From contig JBCCHN010000201.1 in the NCBI GenBank assembly GCA_039028695.1, forward strand, positions 1 to 5,454: 5,454 nt of DNA. The letters run 5' to 3'. This document shows positions 1 to 5,454 of the stretch, piece after piece (position 1 is the first letter of the stretch; each line of letters opens with the position of its first letter). The notes under the pieces were generated by a model. That model was not told the origin of the DNA. It searched no databases and saw only the letters and a program-made list of their open reading frames with translations. The stretch is from JANQKX01 sp039028695. GTDB taxonomy: Bacteria; Pseudomonadota; Alphaproteobacteria; Kiloniellales; Kiloniellaceae. The position numbers were made by a program, and so were the translations under genes.

Positions 1-137
1 CCGGAATCGTGGCACCAGCCTTATCCCGCTTTTACAGCGGGGCTACGGGCGGTCAGGGATTGCTACTTGGTTATGCAGGTGTGAGCGAGACGGAGATCCC
101 CGAAAAGGTCCGCATCCTTGCCGAGGCACTCGGTTAA
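1..137 (+). CDS. MocR/PdxR-type (GntR-HTH plus aminotransferase-fold) transcriptional regulator, C-terminal end only
   Basis: This is the 3' end of a gene that enters from the left edge. The frame read from base 3 gives 44 codons and a TAA at 135-137. The visible peptide contains LSRFYSG followed by GLLLGYAGVSETEI and a final helix ending in ALG. That pattern is typical of the extreme C-terminus of MocR-family regulators, where a GntR-type winged-helix domain is fused to a fold-type I aminotransferase-like domain. Such proteins usually sense PLP or an amino-acid derivative and control a neighbouring or divergent gene. The DNA-binding domain and the PLP lysine lie outside the window, so the regulator's target cannot be judged. 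A true PLP-dependent aminotransferase of the 2-aminoadipate type is the main alternative, but the LSRFY...QGLLLGYA ending fits MocR better. The gene converges on acs, with 71 bp between the two stop codons. Confidence 0.72.
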   Translation, partial: GIVAPALSRFYSGATGGQGLLLGYAGVSETEIPEKVRILAEALG

Positions 138-184
138 GAGACTGGGCCTCAACCCGGATCTTCTCAATGCTGGTCTGCTTGATC

Positions 185-219
185 CCGGTCTAGGCGATGG
201 CGACCGGCTCAATTCCGGT
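185..219. repeat. Overlapping short inverted repeats between convergent stop codons (possible weak terminator)
   Basis: CCGGTC at 185-190 pairs with GACCGG at 202-207, a 6-bp stem with an 11-base loop. ACCGG at 203-207 can instead pair with CCGGT at 215-219, so the two stems compete. The element sits between the stop of the MocR-like gene and the acs stop, and overlaps the last acs codons. No T-tract follows on either strand, so this is not a standard intrinsic terminator. It could still be a weak bidirectional stop or chance complementarity in GC-rich DNA. Confidence 0.2.
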
Positions 220-2152
220 TCATGCGGTTGTTGATGAGATCATCCACCACCGACGGATCCGCCAACGTAGAGGTGTCCCCTAAATTGCCATAGTCGTTTT
301 CTGCGATCTTGCGCAGAATGCGGCGCATGATCTTGCCGGACCGGGTCTTGGGCAAGCCCGGTGCCCACTGCAGCCAGTCAGGCGAGGCGATGGGACCGAT
401 TTCCTTACGCACCCACTGCACCAGTTCCTTGCGCAACTCATCGTTGGGTTCCTCGCCCGCGTTCAGGGTGACATAGGCATAGATGCCTTGGCCCTTGATT
501 TCATGGGGGGCGCCCACCACGGCGGATTCGGCCACTTTGTCGTGCGCAACCAGGGCGGATTCCACTTCGGCGGTGCCCATCCGGTGCCCCGAGACATTAA
601 TGACGTCGTCAACCCGTCCGGTGATCCAGTAATAGCCGTCCTCGTCCCGCTTGGCACCGTCGCCGGTGAAGTAGCGGCCGGGGTAGGTGGAGAAATAGGT
701 CTGAACGAAGCGTTCGTGATCGCCATAAACAGTGCGCATTTGCCCCGGCCAGGATTCTGCAATACAAAGATTGCCTTCCGCCGCGCCGTCAATCTCGGCG
801 CCTTCATTGTCCACCAGAATGGGTTTGATACCGAAAAATGGCCGGGTTGCGGATCCGGGCTTTAGGGGTGTGGCGCCGGGCAAGGGGGTGATCATGATGC
901 CGCCCGTTTCAGTCTGCCACCAAGTGTCCACGATGGGGCAGCGCGCGTCGCCTACTACCTGATGATACCAATTCCAAGCCTCTGGGTTGATGGGTTCTCC
1001 CACCGTGCCCAACAGGCGTAGAGATTCCCGACTCGTGCTCTTAACAGGCTCGTCCCCTTCACGCATCAGGGCGCGAATGGCTGTGGGCGCGGTGTAAAAA
1101 ATGGACACCTTATGCTTGTCGCAAACCTGCCAAAAGCGCGAAGCGTCAGGATAGTTGGGCACCCCTTCGAACATGAGCGTTGTCGCCCCATTGGCCAGGG
1201 GCCCATAGACGATGTAGCTGTGACCGGTGACCCAACCCACGTCGGCGGTACACCAGTAGATTTCCCCGGGGTGATAATCAAAAACGTACTGATGGGTCAT
1301 GGAGGCATAAACCATGTAGCCGCCCGTGGTATGCATCACGCCCTTCGGCTTTCCGGTGGATCCCGAGGTATAGAGGATGAAGAGGGGGTCTTCTGCATTC
1401 ATCTCTTCGGCCGGGCAATCGGCGGAGGCCGCGGCGCAAGCCTCGTGATACCAAACGTCCCGGCCGTCGACCCAATCGATGGACCCGCCGGTCCGCTTGA
1501 TCACCAAAACGGTTTTCACATTCGGGCACTTTTCCAGGGCCTTGTCCGTGTTCGCTTTTAAGGGGATCGCTTTGCCACCCCGAATACCCTCGTCGGCAGT
1601 GATGACAAAGTCGGAGTCACAGTCGAGAATGCGGCCGGCCAGGGCGTCAGGGGAAAATCCGCCAAAGACCACCGAATGAATGGCGCCGATACGCGCGCAA
1701 GCCAACATGGCATAGGCCGCTTCGGGCACCATGGGCATATAGATCGTCACCCGGTCGCCTCTCTTGCAGCCCCGTTCCTTCATGGCATTGGCCATTCGGC
1801 AGACGGCCTCATGGGCCTCGCCAAATGTAATGTGCTTGTGGTCCGCCGGATCGTCGCCTTCCCAGATGATCGCCACGTCATCTTTCTTGTCGGCCAAGTG
1901 TCTGTCCAGGCAGTTATAGGAGGCATTGGTCGTGCCGTCGTGGAACCAGCGAATGTGAACGTCGTCCGGCGCATAGCTCACATCCTTGATTTCGGAATAG
2001 GGCTTCATCCAGTGGATGCGCTTGCCCTGCTCATTCCAAAAAGACTCCGGATCGGAAATGGAGGCTGCATAGAGTTTGAAGTAGTCCGCCTCGTTGCACC
2101 ATGCCGCGCTGGCCACGGCCTCGGGAACTGGGAACACTTTATTATCCGTCAT
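209..2152 (-). CDS. acs: Acetyl-CoA synthetase (acetate--CoA ligase, AMP-forming)
   Basis: This 647-residue protein has the usual length of bacterial Acs. It activates acetate with ATP to acetyl-AMP and transfers the acetyl group to CoA in the cytoplasm, allowing growth on or scavenging of acetate. The N-terminal Acs-specific region includes FWNEQGKRIHW (38-48) and WFHDGTTNASYN (69-80). The ATP-binding loop YTSGSTGKPKG is at 261-271. GWVTG (306-310) and DTWWQTETGG (409-418) form the acyl pocket, and W412 matches the tryptophan that restricts the pocket to acetate. The hinge TGRVDD is at 511-516. PKTRSGK (601-607) carries the catalytic lysine K607, which equals Salmonella K609, the site inactivated by Pat-type acetylation and restored by sirtuin deacetylase. 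The ATG at 2152 is supported by GGAGGA at 2161-2166 with an 8-base spacer. The gene appears monocistronic and diverges from the HPt gene. Every key residue I checked is present. Propionyl-CoA synthetase is unlikely given the pocket tryptophan. Confidence 0.98.
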   Translation of the reverse strand: MTDNKVFPVPEAVASAAWCNEADYFKLYAASISDPESFWNEQGKRIHWMKPYSEIKDVSYAPDDVHIRWFHDGTTNASYNCLDRHLADKKDDVAIIWEGDDPADHKHITFGEAHEAVCRMANAMKERGCKRGDRVTIYMPMVPEAAYAMLACARIGAIHSVVFGGFSPDALAGRILDCDSDFVITADEGIRGGKAIPLKANTDKALEKCPNVKTVLVIKRTGGSIDWVDGRDVWYHEACAAASADCPAEEMNAEDPLFILYTSGSTGKPKGVMHTTGGYMVYASMTHQYVFDYHPGEIYWCTADVGWVTGHSYIVYGPLANGATTLMFEGVPNYPDASRFWQVCDKHKVSIFYTAPTAIRALMREGDEPVKSTSRESLRLLGTVGEPINPEAWNWYHQVVGDARCPIVDTWWQTETGGIMITPLPGATPLKPGSATRPFFGIKPILVDNEGAEIDGAAEGNLCIAESWPGQMRTVYGDHERFVQTYFSTYPGRYFTGDGAKRDEDGYYWITGRVDDVINVSGHRMGTAEVESALVAHDKVAESAVVGAPHEIKGQGIYAYVTLNAGEEPNDELRKELVQWVRKEIGPIASPDWLQWAPGLPKTRSGKIMRRILRKIAENDYGNLGDTSTLADPSVVDDLINNRMNRN

Positions 2153-2160
2153 CTTGCAAA

Positions 2161-2166
2161 TCCTCC
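2161..2166 (-). promoter_or_regulatory. Shine-Dalgarno sequence of acs
   Basis: Read on the minus strand this is GGAGGA, eight bases before the acs ATG. It is a strong match to the anti-Shine-Dalgarno sequence and fixes the acs start at 2152. Confidence 0.8.
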
Positions 2167-2225
2167 AAGACCCGTTTTCATGAAATTGACACGGTCTGTC
2201 TTCATTTTAACCAAAGAGTCCAACC

Positions 2226-2237
2226 AACAATATTGTT
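2226..2237. promoter_or_regulatory. Perfect 12-bp palindrome, candidate operator in the acs leader
   Basis: AACAATATTGTT is exactly self-complementary and lies in the intergenic region upstream of acs. If the promoter proposed at 2267-2295 is right, the palindrome falls roughly 20-35 bases downstream of transcription start, where a repressor could act as a roadblock. It also overlaps an alternative weaker acs promoter, with minus-strand TTGTTG at 2225-2230 and TAAAAT at 2204-2209 and a short 15-bp spacer. A dimeric regulator would be the natural ligand. I do not recognise the motif as a known operator, and a palindrome of this size could occur by chance in AT-rich DNA. Confidence 0.35.
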
Positions 2238-2266
2238 CTGAACCCGCCTTTTCCGAAATCGCCAGG

Positions 2267-2295
2267 ATTATTGACATAATGGCGACGCAAGACAA
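2267..2295 (-). promoter_or_regulatory. Putative sigma70-type promoter of acs
   Basis: On the minus strand, TTGTCT (2290-2295) and AATAAT (2267-2272) are separated by 17 bp. They match the -35 consensus at four of six and the -10 consensus at five of six positions. Transcription would begin near 2260 and leave a leader of about 107 bases before acs. It is the best-spaced pair I found by eye on this strand. Alphaproteobacterial promoters tolerate much variation, so this remains a candidate. Confidence 0.35.
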
Positions 2296-2371
2296 GGTCC
2301 CTAACGCCTTCCAGATTTTCAAAAAAGGCCAAGAATCTTTGAGAATACATGCTTCAAGTTGTTGGGGTTAA
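2279..2371 (+). other. Uncertain 30-codon open frame between acs and the HPt gene
   Basis: An ATG at 2279 opens a frame that ends at TAA 2369-2371 and encodes a small, mildly basic peptide with FQIFKKGQESLRIH in the middle and SSCWG at the end. A possible AGGA lies about 10-11 bases upstream. The first dozen codons mostly end in G or C, like the real genes here, while the later ones are AT-rich. Against it, the frame is only the tail of a longer open stretch running antisense to acs, it overlaps the proposed acs promoter, and I recognise no family. It could be an upstream ORF of the HPt gene, a gene remnant, or nothing. I list it mainly to describe the 314-bp region 2153-2466. Confidence 0.15.
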
Positions 2372-2466
2372 TCCCTTTTTCACCCCATTGGCAGCATACT
2401 GCGGGTCTGAGCATCGAAATGATGCCAGCTCCATTTTTTGCGAAATTTGATAGAAATTTTACCTTC

Positions 2467-3036
2467 ATGCGGCGAAAGACGGTGAACCCTCTCAGAGATG
2501 TCCCTGGTGATTCCTCTGCTGATCTCGTAGGCGCTTCTTCAGGCGATCCTATTGACGCGCTGGAATTACCCTGTGATCGGCCGGTTCGCGACCAGCCCCG
2601 TCCAGATCAAGTGGCGGCCGAAGCGGAAAGGGCCCTTTCGGCGCTGAAAGAGCAGTATGATGGCCTGGTGGCCAATGACATCGCCAAACTGCGGGCTTTA
2701 TGGCAAGAGGCAGACCAAAACCCCGATAAGGCCGAAGATGCGCTCACCCAAATTTTTGCCCTGTGTCACGACATCAAAGGGCAAGCGGCAACCTTTGGCT
2801 ATCCTCTGTTGACGGACGTAGCAGCCCTTTTGTGCGGGTTTTTACGCTTCGACGGAGGACCAACACCGCCGAAACACGACGAGGCAACGCTTAGCGTGGT
2901 GGCGGCGCACATTGAAGCGCTGGATGTATTGCTGACCAACAAGGTGCGCGAGCAAAGTGAAGGCCAGGGGGTCATCGCGGCCTTACAGGCCTTGATTGCG
3001 CGGGTCCGACGGCAAAGTGATGCCCATTATCCTTAA
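2467..3036 (+). CDS. Orphan HPt-domain (histidine phosphotransfer) protein
   Basis: The protein contains a histidine phosphotransfer signature, LCHDIKGQAATFGYP. The phosphorylatable histidine is encoded at 2767-2769 (residue 101 from the chosen start) and is followed by the usual lysine and glycine. HPt proteins form a four-helix bundle that relays phosphate between response-regulator receivers and hybrid kinases in the cytoplasm. Long amphipathic helices flank the motif (AERALSALKEQYDGLVAND before it, HIEALDVLLTNKV after it), as expected for the bundle. From ATG 2467 the product is 189 residues, with a proline/aspartate-rich, probably flexible N-terminal part of about 50 residues. The frame is open back to TTG 2359 and has ATGs at 2419 and 2422. 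I prefer 2467 because codons before it are AT-rich and non-coding in style, and MRRKTVNP resembles the start of related alphaproteobacterial proteins as I recall them. No clear Shine-Dalgarno precedes any candidate. No kinase or receiver gene is adjacent, so partners are unknown. The HPt assignment is firm, the start is not. Confidence 0.8.
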   Translation: MRRKTVNPLRDVPGDSSADLVGASSGDPIDALELPCDRPVRDQPRPDQVAAEAERALSALKEQYDGLVANDIAKLRALWQEADQNPDKAEDALTQIFALCHDIKGQAATFGYPLLTDVAALLCGFLRFDGGPTPPKHDEATLSVVAAHIEALDVLLTNKVREQSEGQGVIAALQALIARVRRQSDAHYP

Positions 3037-3043
3037 ATGGTCT

Positions 3044-3457
3044 CTAGGCCTTGGTCTCGCCCATTGCGCAGATCAGGGCCCACTCCTTATCACCAACCGG
3101 AACCACCGACAAACGGGATTGCCGCACCAGCGCTAAGTTGCTCAAGCGGGGCTCCGCCTTTATTTGCGCCAAGGTGACCGGCTTTTTCATGGGGAAAAGG
3201 GCCTTAACGTCCACCATGCCAAAGCGCCCGCGGGCATCGGTCGGGTCGGGGTAATAGAGCTTGGCAACCTCAACAACACCGACGACCTGTTTTTCATTAA
3301 CCGAATGATAGAAAAAGCAACGGTCGCCCAATGCCATCGCCTTCATGTTGTTGGCGGCTTGATAGTTCCGAACGCCGTCCCATTCGGCCGTTCCCGCCTT
3401 GACCTGGTCATCCCATGACCAGGTGCTCGGTTCCGATTTCATCAGCCAATAGGCCAT
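3044..3457 (-). CDS. EVE-domain protein (PUA-like fold, putative modified-nucleotide binding)
   Basis: This 137-residue protein consists of one EVE domain and nothing else, which is the normal single-domain length. Diagnostic segments in order are YWLMKSEP (3-10), WDGVRNYQAANNM (26-38), FFYHS (48-52), GVVEV (60-64), and PRLSNLALVRQSRLSVVPV (103-121). EVE proteins, related to eukaryotic THYN1, belong to the PUA-like superfamily. They are thought to bind modified bases in DNA or RNA in a pocket lined by aromatic residues. The physiological target of the small stand-alone bacterial members is not established. The ATG at 3457 has an excellent ribosome site, AAGGGGGGAG at 3465-3474 on the minus strand with a 7-base spacer. 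It is probably the last gene of the tsaD-gpsA-YCII-EVE transcript, 45 bp after the YCII stop. Its own stop lies 7 bp from the stop of the convergent HPt gene. Confidence 0.93.
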   Translation of the reverse strand: MAYWLMKSEPSTWSWDDQVKAGTAEWDGVRNYQAANNMKAMALGDRCFFYHSVNEKQVVGVVEVAKLYYPDPTDARGRFGMVDVKALFPMKKPVTLAQIKAEPRLSNLALVRQSRLSVVPVGDKEWALICAMGETKA

Positions 3458-3502
3458 GCTACGGCTCCCCCCTTTTACAAACCCTAAGGCTCGAACTTGC
3501 GT

Positions 3503-3778
3503 CTAAATGACTTTTTTCCAGTGGTGGATATCGACAAATTGGAACAGGCCGGCCTTGCTGTAGGGGTCGTTCTCGGCAAAGGATTGCGCTTTGGCCTTGT
3601 CTGCAAATTCCATGATCAAGAGGCTGCCCAGCATGGCGCTGCCATCGTCCGTGGTCAGCGGTCCTGCGCAATGCACCTGGTCGCGAAAGGAGTTGAGATA
3701 GTCCAGATGAGCCTGCCTGTTATCGGCACGGACCTGCCCGTGATCCGGTTTGTCGACACAATAGATGGCAAAATACAT
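3503..3778 (-). CDS. YCII-family protein (YciI-like, small dimeric alpha-beta barrel fold)
   Basis: The 91-residue product is a complete YCII-related domain. It begins MYFAIYCVDKP, has a conserved histidine at residue 24 in RQAHLDYL, the AGPL turn at 38-41, and the C-terminal NDPYSKAGLFQFVDIHHWKK (70-89). The family has a ferredoxin-like fold. A histidine with a nearby acidic residue forms a putative active site, and one branch acts as a dehalogenase-like enzyme. The reaction of this subgroup is unknown. The frame also permits a TTG at 3784, but AAGGA at 3785-3789 abuts that codon and sits six bases before the ATG at 3778, so I take the ATG. The gene lies 41 bp after gpsA and 45 bp before the EVE gene, consistent with co-transcription. 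The stop is TAG. Confidence 0.92.
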   Translation of the reverse strand: MYFAIYCVDKPDHGQVRADNRQAHLDYLNSFRDQVHCAGPLTTDDGSAMLGSLLIMEFADKAKAQSFAENDPYSKAGLFQFVDIHHWKKVI

Positions 3779-3784
3779 GTTCAA

Positions 3785-3789
3785 TCCTT
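3785..3789 (-). promoter_or_regulatory. Shine-Dalgarno sequence that fixes the YCII gene start
   Basis: The minus strand reads AAGGA here, six bases before ATG 3778. The in-frame TTG at 3782-3784 directly follows this motif and is too close to use it, so the ATG is favoured. Confidence 0.65.
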
Positions 3790-3819
3790 ACCGTTTTTTG
3801 GCGCGCGAAGAAGACGCCT

Positions 3820-4821
3820 CTAGATATGCTCCGACTTGAAGGGGCGGGCAAGCAAAGCTTCGATGGTCGGGTCGATTTCCGCCGATTTATTCAATACCGC
3901 ATCGACTGATTCGGTGATCGGCATTTCCAATCCCAGGCGCGTGGCAAGATCGCTAACGGCTCGAGCCGAAAAGACTCCCTCGGTAATGCTGGCCCGTTCA
4001 GCCAGAATATCACTCAGGGGTCGTCCTTGGCCCAAGGCGTAGCCAAGGGAAAAGTTGCGGGACTGCATGGCCGAACAGGTCAGGGTCAAGTCTCCCAGAC
4101 CAGATAGCCCCATCAGGGTTTCGCGCCGTCCCCCCTTGGCCAAACTGAGGCGGCCGATCTCCGCCAGCCCACGGGTGATAAGGGCGGCGCGCGTGTTGTC
4201 GCCAAGGCTGCGGCCCGCCACGATGCCGCAAGCGATGGCCATGACATTTTTTACCGCACCGCCAATTTCCGCCCCAATGGGGTCGTCCGATTGATAGGGC
4301 CGAAAGGATCGGCTGCCCAAGGCAGTTACCAAAGCGGCGGCTAAACCGGGATCATTGGCGGCAAGTGTGGTGGCGCTGGGCTGCCCTCTGGCGACCTCCG
4401 CGGCAAAGGTGGGGCCGGACAAAACGGCAACCGGGTTATCGGGCAAAACATCAGCCAAGACTTCACTCATGGTCTTGCCGCTGGCGTCTTCGATACCCTT
4501 AGAACAGCTCACCACGGGACAGCCCGTTTGCAAATGCGCGGAGAGGGCGCCGGCCATGTCCCGCAACCGCTGTGCCGGTGTCACCAGCAACAGGGCATCG
4601 ACGGCGGTCACCCGCTCTAGCGCCGCCGTGGCCTCAATCGCCGGATCCAAATCTATGCCGGGAAGATAGTCGGGGTTCTGGTGGGTCTGCTCCAACGCTT
4701 CTGCGAGGATGGGGCGCCGTGACCACAAGACCACATCCCGCCCCGCCCGGCGAGCAGCGGCCGCCAAGGCGGTTCCCCAAGCCCCGGCTCCTAGGACGCC
4801 AATTTTCTGCATGGAACTCAT
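3820..4821 (-). CDS. gpsA: Glycerol-3-phosphate dehydrogenase [NAD(P)+]
   Basis: At 333 residues this is full length for GpsA, which reduces dihydroxyacetone phosphate to sn-glycerol-3-phosphate for phospholipid synthesis in the cytoplasm. The N-terminal Rossmann motif is VLGAGAWGTALA (9-20), with the GxGxxG glycines at 11, 13 and 16. SCSKGIE (105-111) carries the conserved K108. SGPTFAAEVARG (135-146) follows. GGAVKNVMAIACG (187-199) contains K191, the expected catalytic lysine. GDNTRAALITRGLAE (207-221) and GLSGLGDLTLTC (238-249) form the substrate-binding C-terminal domain. The entry uses the outermost ATG at 4821. A second in-frame ATG at 4812 begins MQKIGVLG, closer to the usual family start. 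GAGG at 4824-4827 is only two bases from the first ATG but eleven from the second, so 4812 may be the real start. The gene follows tsaD by 20 bp and is probably translated from the same mRNA. I see no missing key residue. Confidence 0.97.
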   Translation of the reverse strand: MSSMQKIGVLGAGAWGTALAAAARRAGRDVVLWSRRPILAEALEQTHQNPDYLPGIDLDPAIEATAALERVTAVDALLLVTPAQRLRDMAGALSAHLQTGCPVVSCSKGIEDASGKTMSEVLADVLPDNPVAVLSGPTFAAEVARGQPSATTLAANDPGLAAALVTALGSRSFRPYQSDDPIGAEIGGAVKNVMAIACGIVAGRSLGDNTRAALITRGLAEIGRLSLAKGGRRETLMGLSGLGDLTLTCSAMQSRNFSLGYALGQGRPLSDILAERASITEGVFSARAVSDLATRLGLEMPITESVDAVLNKSAEIDPTIEALLARPFKSEHI

Positions 4822-4841
4822 GGCCTCAAATCTAGGCTAAG

Positions 4842-5454
4842 TCAGGGGGCTTGGCCACCGGACAAGTCTTTTCCGGCAGAGGTTTCCTTTCCTTCTGACA
4901 ATTCCTCTAATGGCCAACGGGGACGGGCTGCGAAGTTCAGCGGGTCGGTTAGCCCGATACGAAAACGCTCCAAGCCCGCCCAGGCGATCATGGCTCCATT
5001 GTCTGTGCATAAGGCCAGGGGCGGAGCGATCATTGCCGTATCACAATCTGCCGCGGTCTTGCTTAGTCGATAGCGCAAGGCTCCGTTGGCGGCCACGCCA
5101 CCGGCGACCACCAAGGGGCCGGCCTGGCCATAGTCCGCGGCAAATCGATGAAGGGCGCGTTGGCAGCGGTCGGCTAAAACGTCGGCGACGGCGGATTGAA
5201 AGCTTGCGGCCAGGTCGGCCCGATCCTGCTCCGTCGGACCCCCGTCGCCAAGGCTGGCGGCGGCGTGTCGGACCGCGGTCTTGAGGCCTGAAAAGGAGAA
5301 ATCCAGCTCGCTACGCCCCATCATGGGCCGAGGCAGATTAAATCGCGATGGATCGCCTTGAGCGGCCGCTTTTTCCACCAAGGGGCCGCCGGGGTATCCC
5401 AGGCCGAGCAGTTTGGCCGTCTTGTCGAAAGCCTCACCAACCGCGTCGTCTAGC
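4842..5454 (-). CDS. tsaD: tRNA N6-threonylcarbamoyladenosine (t6A37) transferase TsaD, 5' end outside window
   Basis: This is the C-terminal 203 residues of TsaD (formerly Gcp/YgjD), which transfers threonylcarbamoyl from TC-AMP to A37 of ANN-decoding tRNAs together with TsaB and TsaE. The frame stays open to the right edge, starting DDAVGEAFDKTAKLLGL and then GYPGGP. Later come FSFSGLKT (fragment residues 52-59), the GGVAAN nucleotide-binding loop (118-123) and LCTDNGAMIAWAG, whose aspartate (residue 151) is the expected C-terminal metal ligand. The ending RPRWPLEE is followed by a poorly conserved tail of about 20 residues rich in Lys, Glu and Gly. About 140-150 N-terminal residues, including the HxxxH metal site, are missing because of the window edge and not because of a mutation. 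The gene is first in the visible part of the tsaD-gpsA-YCII-EVE cluster. Its TGA is 20 bp before the gpsA ATG. Confidence 0.96.
   Translation of the reverse strand, partial: LDDAVGEAFDKTAKLLGLGYPGGPLVEKAAAQGDPSRFNLPRPMMGRSELDFSFSGLKTAVRHAAASLGDGGPTEQDRADLAASFQSAVADVLADRCQRALHRFAADYGQAGPLVVAGGVAANGALRYRLSKTAADCDTAMIAPPLALCTDNGAMIAWAGLERFRIGLTDPLNFAARPRWPLEELSEGKETSAGKDLSGGQAP

Noticed and set aside
1112..1561. Plus-strand open frame of about 150 codons inside acs
   Set aside because: It is a shadow of acs on the opposite strand with no domain, no ribosome site and no independent support.
2153..2160. CTTGCAAA, resembling half of the TTTGCAAA repeat used by ScfR/PccR-type short-chain acyl-CoA regulators
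   Set aside because: Only one imperfect copy is present, it lies between the acs ribosome site and the ATG, and no second copy is seen at the expected spacing.
2216..2220. GAGTC, a GANTC CcrM methylation site in the intergenic region
   Set aside because: GANTC also occurs several times within the genes of this window, so a single copy here is not evidence of cell-cycle control.
2271..2276. Perfect TTGACA on the plus strand as a -35 for the HPt gene
   Set aside because: No acceptable -10 element occurs 16-18 bp downstream, and it overlaps the proposed minus-strand acs -10.
1676..2371. Long plus-strand open frame of about 230 codons, mostly antisense to the N-terminal half of acs
   Set aside because: It lies opposite highly conserved acs codons, has no recognisable family, and such antisense frames are common in GC-rich genes.
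3039..3059. Direct repeat GGTCTC at 3039-3044 and 3054-3059 near the convergent stops
   Set aside because: Six bases repeated once is expected by chance, and no further copies or mobile-element features accompany it.
3779..3819. GC-rich inverted repeat with an adjacent T-run between gpsA and the YCII gene
   Set aside because: The stem is only four to five pairs. On the transcribed strand the run after it is A, not T, so it would not terminate the operon.
4910..5284. Plus-strand open frame of about 124 codons opposite tsaD
   Set aside because: The arginine- and proline-rich translation is typical of an out-of-frame reading of GC-rich DNA. tsaD on the other strand is unambiguous.

Overview
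The window looks like an ordinary chromosomal segment of an alphaproteobacterium, probably a Rhodospirillales-like member. That placement is an inference from moderately high GC coding DNA, the protein sequences, and the gene order tsaD-gpsA-YCII-EVE, which I recall from alphaproteobacterial genomes. No rRNA, tRNA, CRISPR array, insertion sequence, phage gene or toxin-antitoxin pair was seen.

Layout from left to right. Positions 1-137 (+) hold the last 44 codons of a MocR/PdxR-type PLP-fold transcriptional regulator. It converges on acs (209-2152, -), a full-length acetyl-CoA synthetase with an intact active site and acetylation-site lysine. Positions 2153-2466 form a relatively AT-rich intergenic region between divergent genes. 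It carries a good Shine-Dalgarno site for acs, a plausible sigma70-type acs promoter, a perfect 12-bp palindrome, and an uncertain 30-codon open frame. Next is an orphan histidine phosphotransfer (HPt) protein (about 2467-3036, +). Its end almost touches the end of a minus-strand gene cluster, with 7 bp between stop codons.

That cluster is read right to left: tsaD (5' part cut off by the window edge), gpsA, a YCII-family protein and an EVE-domain protein. The gaps between genes are 20-45 bp with no convincing terminator, so the four probably form one transcription unit. TsaD makes the t6A tRNA modification. GpsA makes sn-glycerol-3-phosphate for phospholipids. The two small proteins are a putative YCII-fold enzyme and a putative modified-nucleotide-binding EVE protein.

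I found no clear candidate for a new multi-gene system. The points most worth a second look are the orphan HPt gene with its unclear start and no visible ribosome binding site, the palindrome in the acs leader, and the small EVE gene downstream of the tRNA-modification gene tsaD. All are modest in interest.
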